38,206 nt of DNA from Eubacterium sp. Lineage in GTDB: Bacteria; Bacillota; Clostridia; Lachnospirales; CAG-274. Below the pieces are notes generated by a model. The model was not told where the DNA came from and did no database searches. It saw only the letters and a program-made list of their open reading frames with translations. Position 1 is the first letter of the stretch, and every line of letters starts with the position of its first letter. Both the position numbers and the translations under genes were made by a program. Below, piece after piece: positions 8,783 through 16,275 of the stretch. Location: the NCBI GenBank assembly GCA_020859645.1, contig JAJBVU010000272.1, positions 1 through 38,206 of the forward strand, read 5' to 3'.

Positions 8783-10041
8783 TTGTTTCTGCCGTCTCCC
8801 AAAAGCATGTATTTAAGCCCTGCTTTTTCAACTGTTTCTCTGTCGAAATAATTTCTTGTATCTAAAATTGTGTCGCCGTCCATAAGCTCCTTAATCTTAT
8901 CAAAGTCAAGATCCTTAAATTCCTTATGGTTTACGCATAAAATAACCATTGACGAACGATAGCAAGCCGCATAAACGTCACGCATACAGCCTACCTTTTC
9001 GTTTGCATGGGGGTCACAGGCATTAACCGCAACCTTTTCCTTCTTAAGCATTGACCAAAGCTTCATAATAGGCGACTCTCTTACGTCGTCTATATCGGGC
9101 TTATAGGTAACACCCAAAAGTGTAATAAGCTGACCGTTGAAGCCGCCGATAGTTTCCTTAATCTTTTCGAAAACATATTCGGGCATAGAATCATTTATAA
9201 GTCTGCCCTGATTAATAAGAAGGGCATTTTTACTCTTTTCAACCAAGAACCATGGGTCAAGGGCTATACAGTGGCCGCCGACACCGGGGCCCGGTGAATG
9301 AAGATTTACTCTGGGGTGCTTGTTTGCAAGAGAAATAACCTCCCAAGCGTTTACACCCAATTCTTCACTCATTTTTGCAAGCTCGTTAGCAAGGGCAATA
9401 TTAACGTCTCTGAAGGTGTTTTCCATAAGCTTGCACATTTCAGCTGTTGTAGCTGTTGTTATGCAGATTTCACCCTCGCATATATCCTCATAAAGAGCCT
9501 TAACAGCCTGTGCGGATTCGTCATTAATACCGCCGACGATACGGCTGTTTGTTCTCAGCTCATAAAGCACCTGACCGGGAAGTATTCTTTCAGGCGAATG
9601 GGCAACATAAACCTGAGTACCCATTTCAAGACCTGATTCCTTTAAAATAGGCAGCATAAGATCCTCAACTGTTCTCGGAGGCGAGGTTGACTCCAAAATA
9701 ACAATGTTTCCCTCTCTCAAATTGGGAACGATTGAACGTGTAGCCGTTTCAACATAACGCATATCCGCTGTTTTATCCGGGTTAATAGGTGTGGGAACAG
9801 CTATGATATAAACGTCGCTGTCCTCGGGACACTCTGTAGAACCTGTCAAGTTGCCGCTTTCAACAACCTGCTTTACAAGCTCCTTAAGACCCGGTTCTTC
9901 TATAATAATTTCTCCCCTGTTAAGGGCGTTTACAGCCTTTTTGTTTACGTCAAAGCCCACAACCTTATGACCCTTTGAAGCAAACATCGCCGCAGTGGGA
10001 AGACCCACATAGCCTATACCAATAACGCAAATGTTTTTCAT
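8779..10041 (-). CDS. wecC: UDP-N-acetyl-D-mannosamine dehydrogenase-like nucleotide-sugar dehydrogenase
   Basis: NAD-dependent four-electron oxidation of a UDP-hexosamine to the uronic acid. The protein has 420 residues with an N-terminal Rossmann fold (GIGYVGLPTA at about 8), HSPERILPG, the RDVNIALANE and LANKHPRVN helices, and the catalytic Cys in GVGGHCIALDPWF. This pattern matches WecC/CapL rather than UDP-glucose dehydrogenases, although substrate cannot be proven by eye. No UDP-GlcNAc 2-epimerase gene lies in the window, so the ManNAc donor would have to be made elsewhere. RBS AAAGGAAG precedes the ATG at 10041. Confidence 0.88.
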   Translation of the reverse strand: MKNICVIGIGYVGLPTAAMFASKGHKVVGFDVNKKAVNALNRGEIIIEEPGLKELVKQVVESGNLTGSTECPEDSDVYIIAVPTPINPDKTADMRYVETATRSIVPNLREGNIVILESTSPPRTVEDLMLPILKESGLEMGTQVYVAHSPERILPGQVLYELRTNSRIVGGINDESAQAVKALYEDICEGEICITTATTAEMCKLMENTFRDVNIALANELAKMSEELGVNAWEVISLANKHPRVNLHSPGPGVGGHCIALDPWFLVEKSKNALLINQGRLINDSMPEYVFEKIKETIGGFNGQLITLLGVTYKPDIDDVRESPIMKLWSMLKKEKVAVNACDPHANEKVGCMRDVYAACYRSSMVILCVNHKEFKDLDFDKIKELMDGDTILDTRNYFDRETVEKAGLKYMLLGDGRNK

Positions 10042-10060
10042 GGTTATCTTCCTTTCTTGA

Positions 10061-11542
10061 TTAGTGTTTCATTTTGTTTAAAACAATTTTCAATTCGTCT
10101 TTAACCTCTCCGCTTAAAATTAAAGAGGCAAAATATATAATCATACCTGCAATAACAAGACCTGCCAAGGTCAGTACATTTGTCGGCAGGAAGTGTTTTA
10201 ACACCGTCAAAACAACAAGCATTAAAACGCCGCTGCCTATAATTCTGAAATAGGTCTTAAGGGGCAGGTGAAATTTCAAAAGCTTTCTCGTGCCGTAACG
10301 GGCAAGGAGGAAGTATACAAAGAAGCCGAAAAATGTGGAAACTGCGGCGGTAATTATGCCGAACTTAGGCACGAAAATCAGGTTTATAACAACATTTACC
10401 ACGCCGCCTATAAGGCTTCTGTAGAATATCTGTTTTGTCAGTGAGTTAAGCTCCCAGCCCTTTATGCAGTATTCCGTAACCGCTAAGAAAAGCATACCCA
10501 GAGCCACAGGCCCCATTATTATATGCCCTCTTAAATATTCGGGGGCAAACAGTGTTCCGCTTATAACGTCGGATAAGGCGAAAACACCGCAGACCGCCGG
10601 GACGCCCAAAAGCAGATACATTCTGACCGCTTCGTTTACAAGCTCCGCCACCTGTTTCTTTTTGCCTTCAGACCATGACCGCAGAATTGTGGGGTAGCTG
10701 CCCCTTATAACCGCTGCCGAAAGCATTGTGAAAGCCGCTGACACAAGTGAATAGTTTGTGGTGTAAATACCGGCTTCCGCCTTTCCGCTGAAGAAGGTAA
10801 TTATATAAACATCGGACTTGTTAAGTATCTGCGTTGTAATCAAATTTCCCATAAGGGGAAAGCCGTAGGCAAATAAATCTGCAAAAACCGCCCTGTCAAA
10901 GCTCGAACGGCTTATATATTTAGCCATTTGAAGCTTATATGAGCCGAAAACCGTTGAAAACAAATCCAACAGGCAGTAGCTTATGAATATAAACTCTACT
11001 TTTCCGCCCCACAGCCTTGTAAACAGCAGCAGTAGCAGAAGCTTTCCGCAAATGTTCACTACGGAAAGAAAAAGATTTGTTTTTGCCCGTCTCACTGCCG
11101 CCAGCATAGCTATTACAAGCTGTGCGGAGCTGTAGGTTATAAACATAAAGCCGGCTGAAACAAGAACGGGCATAGGATAGCTTTCCAAAAACGCCGCTCC
11201 CGAATTTTTAATAAATATAAGGAAAACCGCCGCCAAAAAAATTATTGCAAGGTTGACCCTTATCCAAGAGAAAAACGCCGTAGAATAAAACTCCTTAAGT
11301 CTGCCGGATATTTCATATTTATTGATATAACGCATAACGGACTGAACGAGCCACTGACAGGCAAACATAGCCGCCGTCGTAACGGCTATATTAACCGTTG
11401 AATATACGCCCATAAGCTCCGGGGCATATATCCTCGACATTGCCGAGACTGTCAAAACCCCGACTATGCCCTCACAGCCCTTGGCAAGCATATATATAAT
11501 TGTGTCCTTCGCCATAGCGCTTTTGCCTTTAGTCTGTTCCAT
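10061..11542 (-). CDS. Wzx-type oligosaccharide flippase (MOP superfamily)
   Basis: Polytopic protein with 12-14 membrane helices, matching RfbX/MurJ-like exporters of undecaprenyl-linked repeat units. I place the start at the ATG at 11542 (493 residues), with AAGGAG 9 nt upstream. An upstream in-frame ATG at 11596 has no SD and lies only about 3 nt from the predicted transcription start. If that upstream start were used, the protein would gain a hydrophilic 18-residue extension by leaderless initiation. First gene of the polysaccharide operon, 19 nt before the dehydrogenase. Confidence 0.9.
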   Translation of the reverse strand: MEQTKGKSAMAKDTIIYMLAKGCEGIVGVLTVSAMSRIYAPELMGVYSTVNIAVTTAAMFACQWLVQSVMRYINKYEISGRLKEFYSTAFFSWIRVNLAIIFLAAVFLIFIKNSGAAFLESYPMPVLVSAGFMFITYSSAQLVIAMLAAVRRAKTNLFLSVVNICGKLLLLLLFTRLWGGKVEFIFISYCLLDLFSTVFGSYKLQMAKYISRSSFDRAVFADLFAYGFPLMGNLITTQILNKSDVYIITFFSGKAEAGIYTTNYSLVSAAFTMLSAAVIRGSYPTILRSWSEGKKKQVAELVNEAVRMYLLLGVPAVCGVFALSDVISGTLFAPEYLRGHIIMGPVALGMLFLAVTEYCIKGWELNSLTKQIFYRSLIGGVVNVVINLIFVPKFGIITAAVSTFFGFFVYFLLARYGTRKLLKFHLPLKTYFRIIGSGVLMLVVLTVLKHFLPTNVLTLAGLVIAGMIIYFASLILSGEVKDELKIVLNKMKH

Positions 11543-11605
11543 TGCCGAAAACTCCTTGTTTTCCGGTTTTAAGTCTTTTCCCTTAAAACCATCCATATAA
11601 AAACA

Positions 11606-11634
11606 ATTATACTATAAATCTCAAAAAAGGTCAA
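11606..11634 (-). promoter_or_regulatory. Sigma-A promoter of the polysaccharide operon
   Basis: On the minus strand TTGACC (11629-11634) and TATAAT (11606-11611) are separated by 17 nt. The predicted start is near 11599. It is divergent from the UxuB-like gene promoter. No terminator-like hairpin lies between it and the first gene. Confidence 0.75.
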
Positions 11635-11732
11635 TTGTTTTATTGACAAACCTCTTGTTCTTTCCGAAAAATTTTTTAGTGATTATTTTTCCGCATTTTC
11701 ACAGAAATTTATCTTTATATTTTCAGAATGCC

Positions 11733-11762
11733 TTGACAGCACTTATAAAAAAATAATATAAT
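11733..11762 (+). promoter_or_regulatory. Sigma-A promoter of the UxuB-like SDR gene
   Basis: TTGACA (11733-11738) and a perfect TATAAT (11757-11762) with an 18-nt spacer. The predicted start is near 11769, about 36 nt before the ATG, with AAGGAGG at 11789-11795. Confidence 0.75.
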
Positions 11763-11804
11763 TAAAGAAAGCTTTTTAAAAGCATTTTAAAGGAGGAAAA
11801 TACT

Positions 11805-12644
11805 ATGAATTTACCGTTTGAAATTGATTTAAAGGGACAGGTTGCCGTTGTAACAGGGGGCAGCGGAGTTATAGGCGGAATGTTCTGCAGAGCGCTGGGA
11901 AAGTGCGGTGCAAAGGTAGCCGTTTTGGGACGCAGAGCCGAAAACGGAGCTCCCGTAGTCAGCGACATTGAAGCCGAAGGCGGAGAAGCCATAGCCGTTT
12001 CGGCAAACGTTATGGACAAGGAAAGCCTTGAAAAAGCCAAAGCTGAAATTTTAGGCAAGTGGGGCAAAATAAACATACTTATAAATTGTGCCGGAGGGGC
12101 TGTTAAAAGCGCAGAAATTCCACAGGACAGCCTTTCGGAGCTTAAAGAGGGAGACTTAAGCTTTTTCACCACCGATATGGAGAATATAAAGAGAGAGCTT
12201 GACCTGAACATTTACGGAACAATGCTTCCCACACAGGTTTTCGGCGAAGCTATGCTTAACGAGGAAAACGCCAACATAGTGAATATTTCAAGTATGAGCG
12301 CATATCTGCCTCTTACGAGAATACCCGGCTATTCCGCTGCAAAAGCGTCTGTTACAAACTTTACACAGTGGGCAGCGGCTTATTTTGCCAAAAGCGGCAT
12401 TCGTGTAAACGCCATTGCTCCGGGCTTCTTCCAGACAACTCAAAACTACGCTCTTCACCATAACCCCGATGGAACCCCTACCCCAAGATGTCAAAAAATA
12501 ATCAACGGCACGCCTATGGGCAAGTTCGGCGAGCCTACTGACCTTGTAGGGGCGCTTCTGTTCTTAATCTGCCCCTCAAGCTCCTTCGTTACGGGAACAA
12601 TTCTGCCTGTTGACGGCGGCTTCAGCAGCTTCCCGGGAGTTTAA
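11805..12644 (+). CDS. SDR oxidoreductase, D-mannonate oxidoreductase (UxuB/YjmF) type
   Basis: Classical short-chain dehydrogenase of 279 residues. It has the cofactor loop TGGSGVIGG at 17-25, NCAGG at 94-98 in place of NNAG, and the catalytic set Ser163, Tyr176, Lys180 (YSAAK). The segment around 119-147, with LNIYGTMLPTQVF, matches the subfamily that reduces D-fructuronate to D-mannonate in Firmicutes. It has its own promoter and a strong SD and is transcribed alone. No other hexuronate genes are nearby, so physiological use is uncertain. A related gluconate-5-dehydrogenase-type activity is the main alternative. Confidence 0.85.
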   Translation: MNLPFEIDLKGQVAVVTGGSGVIGGMFCRALGKCGAKVAVLGRRAENGAPVVSDIEAEGGEAIAVSANVMDKESLEKAKAEILGKWGKINILINCAGGAVKSAEIPQDSLSELKEGDLSFFTTDMENIKRELDLNIYGTMLPTQVFGEAMLNEENANIVNISSMSAYLPLTRIPGYSAAKASVTNFTQWAAAYFAKSGIRVNAIAPGFFQTTQNYALHHNPDGTPTPRCQKIINGTPMGKFGEPTDLVGALLFLICPSSSFVTGTILPVDGGFSSFPGV

Positions 12645-12710
12645 TTATGAAAAAATGTAGCCGTTTTTTCTTATAATTTTAGTTTTTAAATCTGTTTGCA
12701 AGCAATATAA

Positions 12711-12747
12711 AAGGCTCTGCGGAGAAAACCTCTGCAAAGCCTTTTTT
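12711..12747. terminator. Bidirectional intrinsic terminator
   Basis: AAGGCTCTGCGGAG pairs imperfectly with CTCTGCAAAGCCTT, with T6 on the plus side (12742-12747) and TTTTATATT on the minus side. It serves both the SDR gene (plus) and the binding-protein gene (minus). Confidence 0.75.
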
Positions 12748-12781
12748 AATGTTAAAAATTATATCAGTCTGTAATCACAGA

Positions 12782-13981
12782 TTACATAGCTGCGTATGCG
12801 CCGTCCTTGATAACAACAGCCTTGGGAGCCTTTGAAGGTTCGCCGTCAGCTGACCATGTGATGCCCTCGCCTGTAACGCCGTCAACAGAAATTGTTGTCA
12901 TAACGCCTGTGATTGCATCGCAAAGATCTGAAACTGACATATCGGGAGTTGCATCAGCTGCTTCGAGAGCTGCCTTAAGAACATAGATACAGTCATAGCC
13001 GTCTGCTGCGAACTGTGTGGGAACTTCGCCGTAAGCTTCCTGATAAGCTGCTACGAAATTCTGTGTAAGCTCGTCCTCAGCGTCTGCTGCGAAGGGAGTA
13101 AGAAGCATTAAGCCCTCTGCAAGACTTGTGTCGAAGTTTTGAACAGTAAGGATACCGTCAAGACCGTCACAGCCGAAGAAAAGAGGTGAATAATCCATAG
13201 CCTTTGCCTGAGCAAGAACCAAAGAAGCCTCTGTATAATAGAAGGGAAGGAATACAAGCTCAGCGCCTGCGTCCTTAGCCTTCTGAAGCTGAACAGTAAA
13301 GTCTGTCTTAGAGTCAGCTGTGAAAGCTTCTGCTGCTACGATTTCAAGACCCTGGTTAGCTGCTTCTTCAGCAAACTTTTCATAGATACCCGATGAATAA
13401 ACATCTGATGAGTCATAAATAACAGCTACCTTTGAAGCAATGCCGTTTTCGCCGATATACTGAGCGGAAGCAACACCCTGGTTGGGGTCTGAGAAGCAAA
13501 TTCTGTAAGCATTGTCTGTAGCGATAGCTTCAACTGCGGAAGCTGAAGGAGTAATCTGGAACATATTGTCAGCTGATGACTCTTGAATAACTGCGATACA
13601 GGGGTTGGTTGTTACACAGCCCACAAGCATCTGCATACCCCAGTCCTTAAGGTTGTTATATGCGTTTACGCTCTTTTCGGCGTCATGCTCATCATCTTCA
13701 TACTTAAATTCAATCTGATAACCGTTGATGCCGCCTGCTGCGTTGATTTCTTCAACTGCGATTTCGGAACCTCTCTGTGCGTTGCTGCCGTAAACTGCTG
13801 CGCCGCCTGTGGTGGGTCCGATGCCGCCGATCTTAAATGTTAAACCTGAATCATCGCTTTCCGCTGTTTCTGTAGCTTCTGTGTCTGCTGTGTCGGCTTC
13901 ACTGCTTGTGTCTGAAGAACCGCAGGCTGCCATTGAAAGAGCCATAACAGCCGCAAGGCCGAGGCTTAAAAACTTTTTCAT
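12782..13981 (-). CDS. Branched-chain-amino-acid-type ABC substrate-binding lipoprotein
   Basis: Extracytoplasmic binding protein of the LivJ/LivK (type I periplasmic-binding fold) class, 399 residues. The signal peptide ends in a lipobox with Cys20 (SMAAC), followed by an Asp/Glu/Thr-rich linker. The mature part opens with FKIGGIGPTTGGAAVYG, typical of the family, with later ADGYDCIYVL. The start is the ATG at 13981 with a strong AAGGAGG 8 nt upstream; an open frame extends further but lacks an SD. Permease and ATPase genes are not adjacent. The ligand may be Leu/Ile/Val or another small molecule. Expression is probably controlled through the structured leader at 14041-14208. Confidence 0.92.
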   Translation of the reverse strand: MKKFLSLGLAAVMALSMAACGSSDTSSEADTADTEATETAESDDSGLTFKIGGIGPTTGGAAVYGSNAQRGSEIAVEEINAAGGINGYQIEFKYEDDEHDAEKSVNAYNNLKDWGMQMLVGCVTTNPCIAVIQESSADNMFQITPSASAVEAIATDNAYRICFSDPNQGVASAQYIGENGIASKVAVIYDSSDVYSSGIYEKFAEEAANQGLEIVAAEAFTADSKTDFTVQLQKAKDAGAELVFLPFYYTEASLVLAQAKAMDYSPLFFGCDGLDGILTVQNFDTSLAEGLMLLTPFAADAEDELTQNFVAAYQEAYGEVPTQFAADGYDCIYVLKAALEAADATPDMSVSDLCDAITGVMTTISVDGVTGEGITWSADGEPSKAPKAVVIKDGAYAAM

Positions 13982-14040
13982 TTGAATGTTTCCTCCTTTT
14001 GGAATAAATAAACTTGTATTGCTTCTTTGCAAACATCACA

Positions 14041-14208
14041 TACTATAAAAGTCGATTGCTGCGTGCTTCGCACTCCCACAATCGACCCTGTATTCGCACT
14101 CCGGGTTATCACCCTACGTTGCTCATACAGGTTAGGTTCTCTAATATCCAATCATCTATGCAAGCAAGCTTGCCTATCTGATTATCCATTGAGAACACTT
14201 TTATAGTA
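14041..14208 (-). ncRNA. Candidate structured cis-regulatory leader RNA (168 nt, three-arm junction)
   Basis: A perfect 12-bp terminal stem (14041-14052 with 14197-14208) encloses three hairpin arms: 14136-14196, 14087-14131 and 14053-14084. On the minus-strand RNA the first arm stacks GUUCUC/GAGAAC, AAU/AUU, AAUCA/UGAUU and GCAAG/CUUGC. Between these are symmetric GGAU/GGAU and GAUAG/AUAGA loops that could form tandem G-A pairs. The decamer GGAGUGCGAA occurs in both other arms. The closing stem begins about 4 nt after the predicted start of the downstream promoter, so the element is the 5' part of the binding-protein mRNA. I do not recognise the class. A mobile inverted-repeat element is the alternative. 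Confidence 0.6.
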
Positions 14209-14218
14209 TTTTACATTT

Positions 14219-14247
14219 ATAATATACTTTTACAAACGGTTTGTCAA
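14219..14247 (-). promoter_or_regulatory. Sigma-A promoter of the binding-protein gene and its structured leader
   Basis: On the minus strand TTGACA (14242-14247) and TATTAT (14219-14224) with a 17-nt spacer. The predicted start near 14212 immediately precedes the 12-bp closing stem of the leader. Confidence 0.75.
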
Positions 14248-14311
14248 ACATTTTTTGATAAATCCGCTTAATTTCTGTTGCTGTTGTATCAGACAGACAA
14301 TTTTACAAATC

Positions 14312-14349
14312 CAAAACAGTCCTTTCATTTGTACGAAAAGACCGTTTTG
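14312..14349 (-). terminator. Probable terminator of the Rpn-like gene
   Basis: On the minus strand CAAAACGGTC pairs with GACTGTTTTG (one mismatch), with partial inner pairing. It lies about 15 nt after the stop codon; the T-tract is weak. Confidence 0.45.
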
Positions 14350-14363
14350 ATGTTACTTTTGTT

Positions 14364-15395
14364 TTACCCTAAAACCAGTTCCTTAACCTGATTATATTTG
14401 TCTTTCGGTGCATTTATTATATTGAAAGCATTGTCAAAATTGAATTGTCCGGTTTCCATTAATGCTTTTATAGTGGTTACGAGAGTTTCTACTATGCCTT
14501 CCGCTTTGCCTTCTGCTCTGCCTTCCGCTCTGCCTTCTGCTCTGCCCTTTATTTCTCCTCGTCTTTCTCCTCTTTTTTCAATACCGTAGCTTAAATTACA
14601 CATAGTCGTCACCTCATCTTCTATAAATTTTGTTATTGCAATATTAAAGTCATTCTTAATTATGTCTATTCTTTCACTGTGTGAAAAATCAACAGAGGTT
14701 ATTGTGTCAAGAAGCTTTATTGCTCCCTTATAGTTTTCGTCATTCCTGTCGCCCAAACAAACCATAACCACATCTAAAAGGTCATAGTCAGAAAAATTAT
14801 ACTTAGCCCTGCCTACAATGTTTTGCTCTCTCATTGAGAACCTTGTTATAGTGTTTTGCTTGTCTTTGGGAGCTTCGCTGCAAACCCAAATACTGACAAC
14901 CTTTTTAATATTTCCGTATTTGGAATTGGTAAACTCTTTATTATACTGGCTTGAAATGAGCCTTGAACAGTAATAAACCGCACGCTTTAACAGAGGATAA
15001 CCGGGATAATAATCCTGCTGGGCTTCAAGATTTATTATGAGCTTAACTGTTCCCGATAATGTGGGAGCATAGACGTAAAACAGAATGTCATATCTGACTA
15101 TTTCGTCCTCTCTGTCCATACCTTTAATTATTTCATTTTCATTTTGATGAGCAGCTTCAATTGAAATCTCAGGCTCACCCTCAATATATTTATCGGCTAT
15201 ATCATTGGGGTCGCAATCCTTAAATTCTTCCAAACAATCCTTTAAAATGTGCGCCAAGAAGATCTTGATAGCCAATGTTCTTTTGACTTGTTCGTCATAT
15301 TTTTTATTTTCATCATCTGTATAAGCGTTTTTAGCCGCTTCGGTCAGTGCTTCCATACTTAACTGATTACCTTTCAAAGCAATTTTCCAAAACAT
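14364..15395 (-). CDS. Rpn-family PD-(D/E)XK nuclease/putative transposase
   Basis: Protein of 343 residues resembling the recombination-promoting nuclease family (often annotated 'PD-(D/E)XK nuclease family transposase') that is expanded in gut Clostridia. The conserved core includes DEQVKRTLAIKI near the N terminus, GEPEIS, and the nuclease segment IINLEAQQDYYPGYPLL, followed by KKVVSIWVCSEAP. The C-terminal tail has four tandem RAEG/KAEG units encoded by a 12-bp repeat. Start taken at the ATG at 15395 (GAAGGGG very close upstream); an ATG at 15356 is an alternative. It has its own promoter. Family members are linked to DNA cleavage and horizontal exchange; the role here is unknown. Confidence 0.85.
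   Translation of the reverse strand: MFWKIALKGNQLSMEALTEAAKNAYTDDENKKYDEQVKRTLAIKIFLAHILKDCLEEFKDCDPNDIADKYIEGEPEISIEAAHQNENEIIKGMDREDEIVRYDILFYVYAPTLSGTVKLIINLEAQQDYYPGYPLLKRAVYYCSRLISSQYNKEFTNSKYGNIKKVVSIWVCSEAPKDKQNTITRFSMREQNIVGRAKYNFSDYDLLDVVMVCLGDRNDENYKGAIKLLDTITSVDFSHSERIDIIKNDFNIAITKFIEDEVTTMCNLSYGIEKRGERRGEIKGRAEGRAEGRAEGKAEGIVETLVTTIKALMETGQFNFDNAFNIINAPKDKYNQVKELVLG
14496..14543 (+). repeat. Four 12-bp tandem repeats inside the Rpn-like gene
   Basis: Four units of gcctt(c/t)(c/t)gct(t/c)t at 14496, 14508, 14520 and 14532. On the coding (minus) strand they encode repeated Arg-Ala-Glu-Gly. Unit number is likely to vary by slippage without frameshift because the period is a multiple of three. 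Confidence 0.9.
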
Positions 15396-15410
15396 ATCCC
15401 CTTCACTTAT

Positions 15411-15439
15411 ATTTTATTATATTGAAAAAACTATGTCAA
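15411..15439 (-). promoter_or_regulatory. Promoter of the Rpn-like gene
   Basis: On the minus strand TTGACA (15434-15439) and TAAAAT (15411-15416) with a 17-nt spacer; a TATAAT also lies in the spacer. The predicted start is close to the ATG at 15395, leaving a very short leader. Confidence 0.65.
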
Positions 15440-15451
15440 GAAAAAATGTTT

Positions 15452-15476
15452 AAAAACCGATAAATACCGAGTTTTT
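15452..15476 (-). terminator. Terminator of the GT2-GT2-proC operon
   Basis: On the minus strand AAAAACTCG and CGGTTTTT pair around a short loop, and the hairpin starts in the proC stop codon. An A-rich upstream arm and T-rich downstream arm fit an intrinsic terminator. Confidence 0.6.
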
Positions 15477-16269
15477 ACATCCCTCTGCACACATCAATGC
15501 ACTTTCCCATAGCGTCCATAACAGCCCCTCTGAAGCCTTTTTCTTCAAGAGCCTTAACGGCGGCGATAGTTGTGCCTGCCGGTGAACAAACCATATCCTT
15601 AAGCTCTGCCGGGTGTTTGCCTGTTTCCAAAACCATTTTTGCACTGCCCAAAACAGCCTGTGCGGCAAATTCATAGGCAGCGGCTCTCGCCATTCCTCCG
15701 GCTACGGCTCCGTCAGCCATAGCTTCTATAAGCATAAATACATAAGCCGGTGAGCTGCCGCTGACGGCAACAACTGCATCCATAACGCTTTCACCGACAA
15801 CCTCCGCCTTACCGAAGCTTGAAAGTATTTTCAGTGCGTAGTCCATATCCTTATCGGTTACATACTTGTTTTTGCAGACACCTGTCATACCCTCGCCTAC
15901 AAGAGCCGGTGTATTGGGCATTGTTCTGATTATTTTAACCCTTCTTCCGAATTTTTCTTCAAGCCAGTTCAGCGTCTTTCCCGGAGCTATGGTTATAACA
16001 AGCTTATCCTCGCTGACAAAATCTTTAATTTCATCAATAACCTCGCCGTAATACTGGGGCTTTACGGAAAGAACAATAACCTCCGAAAGCTTTACACATT
16101 CCGTGTTGTCACCTGTTACAAAAACTCCGTATTTTTCCTTTGCTTTTTTCAAGCTTTCCTCGAATGAGTCCGAGGCTATAATTTCCTCGGGCTTAAAAAT
16201 TTCATTTTTTATAAGGCCGCCCATAATGGCGCCTGCCATATTTCCGCAGCCGATAAAACCTATTTTCAC
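15475..16269 (-). CDS. proC: Pyrroline-5-carboxylate reductase
   Basis: Last step of proline synthesis: NAD(P)H-dependent reduction of 1-pyrroline-5-carboxylate. The protein has 264 residues, normal for the family. It has the Rossmann motif GFIGCGNMAGAIMGGL at the N terminus, RTMPNTPALVGEGM in the middle, and the C-terminal signature VSGSSPAYVFMLIEAMADG with AGTTIAAV. The start is a GTG at 16269 with AAGGTG 7 nt upstream. It follows a GT2 gene by only 6 nt, so a housekeeping biosynthetic gene is carried at the end of a glycosyltransferase operon. Confidence 0.95.
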   Translation of the reverse strand: MKIGFIGCGNMAGAIMGGLIKNEIFKPEEIIASDSFEESLKKAKEKYGVFVTGDNTECVKLSEVIVLSVKPQYYGEVIDEIKDFVSEDKLVITIAPGKTLNWLEEKFGRRVKIIRTMPNTPALVGEGMTGVCKNKYVTDKDMDYALKILSSFGKAEVVGESVMDAVVAVSGSSPAYVFMLIEAMADGAVAGGMARAAAYEFAAQAVLGSAKMVLETGKHPAELKDMVCSPAGTTIAAVKALEEKGFRGAVMDAMGKCIDVCRGM

Positions 16270-16275
16270 AATAAA

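Noticed and set aside
11762..12211. Long minus-strand open frame opposite the UxuB-like SDR gene
   Set aside because: No SD, low-complexity Ser/Pro/Ala composition, and the plus strand has a promoter, SD and full SDR motifs.
14496..14543. Short regular repeats considered as a CRISPR remnant
   Set aside because: Units are contiguous without spacers and in coding frame; this is a protein tandem repeat.
14398..14589. Plus-strand open frame with LPSALPSALPSALP repeats
   Set aside because: It is the antisense reading of the RAEG-encoding 12-bp repeat in the Rpn-like gene.
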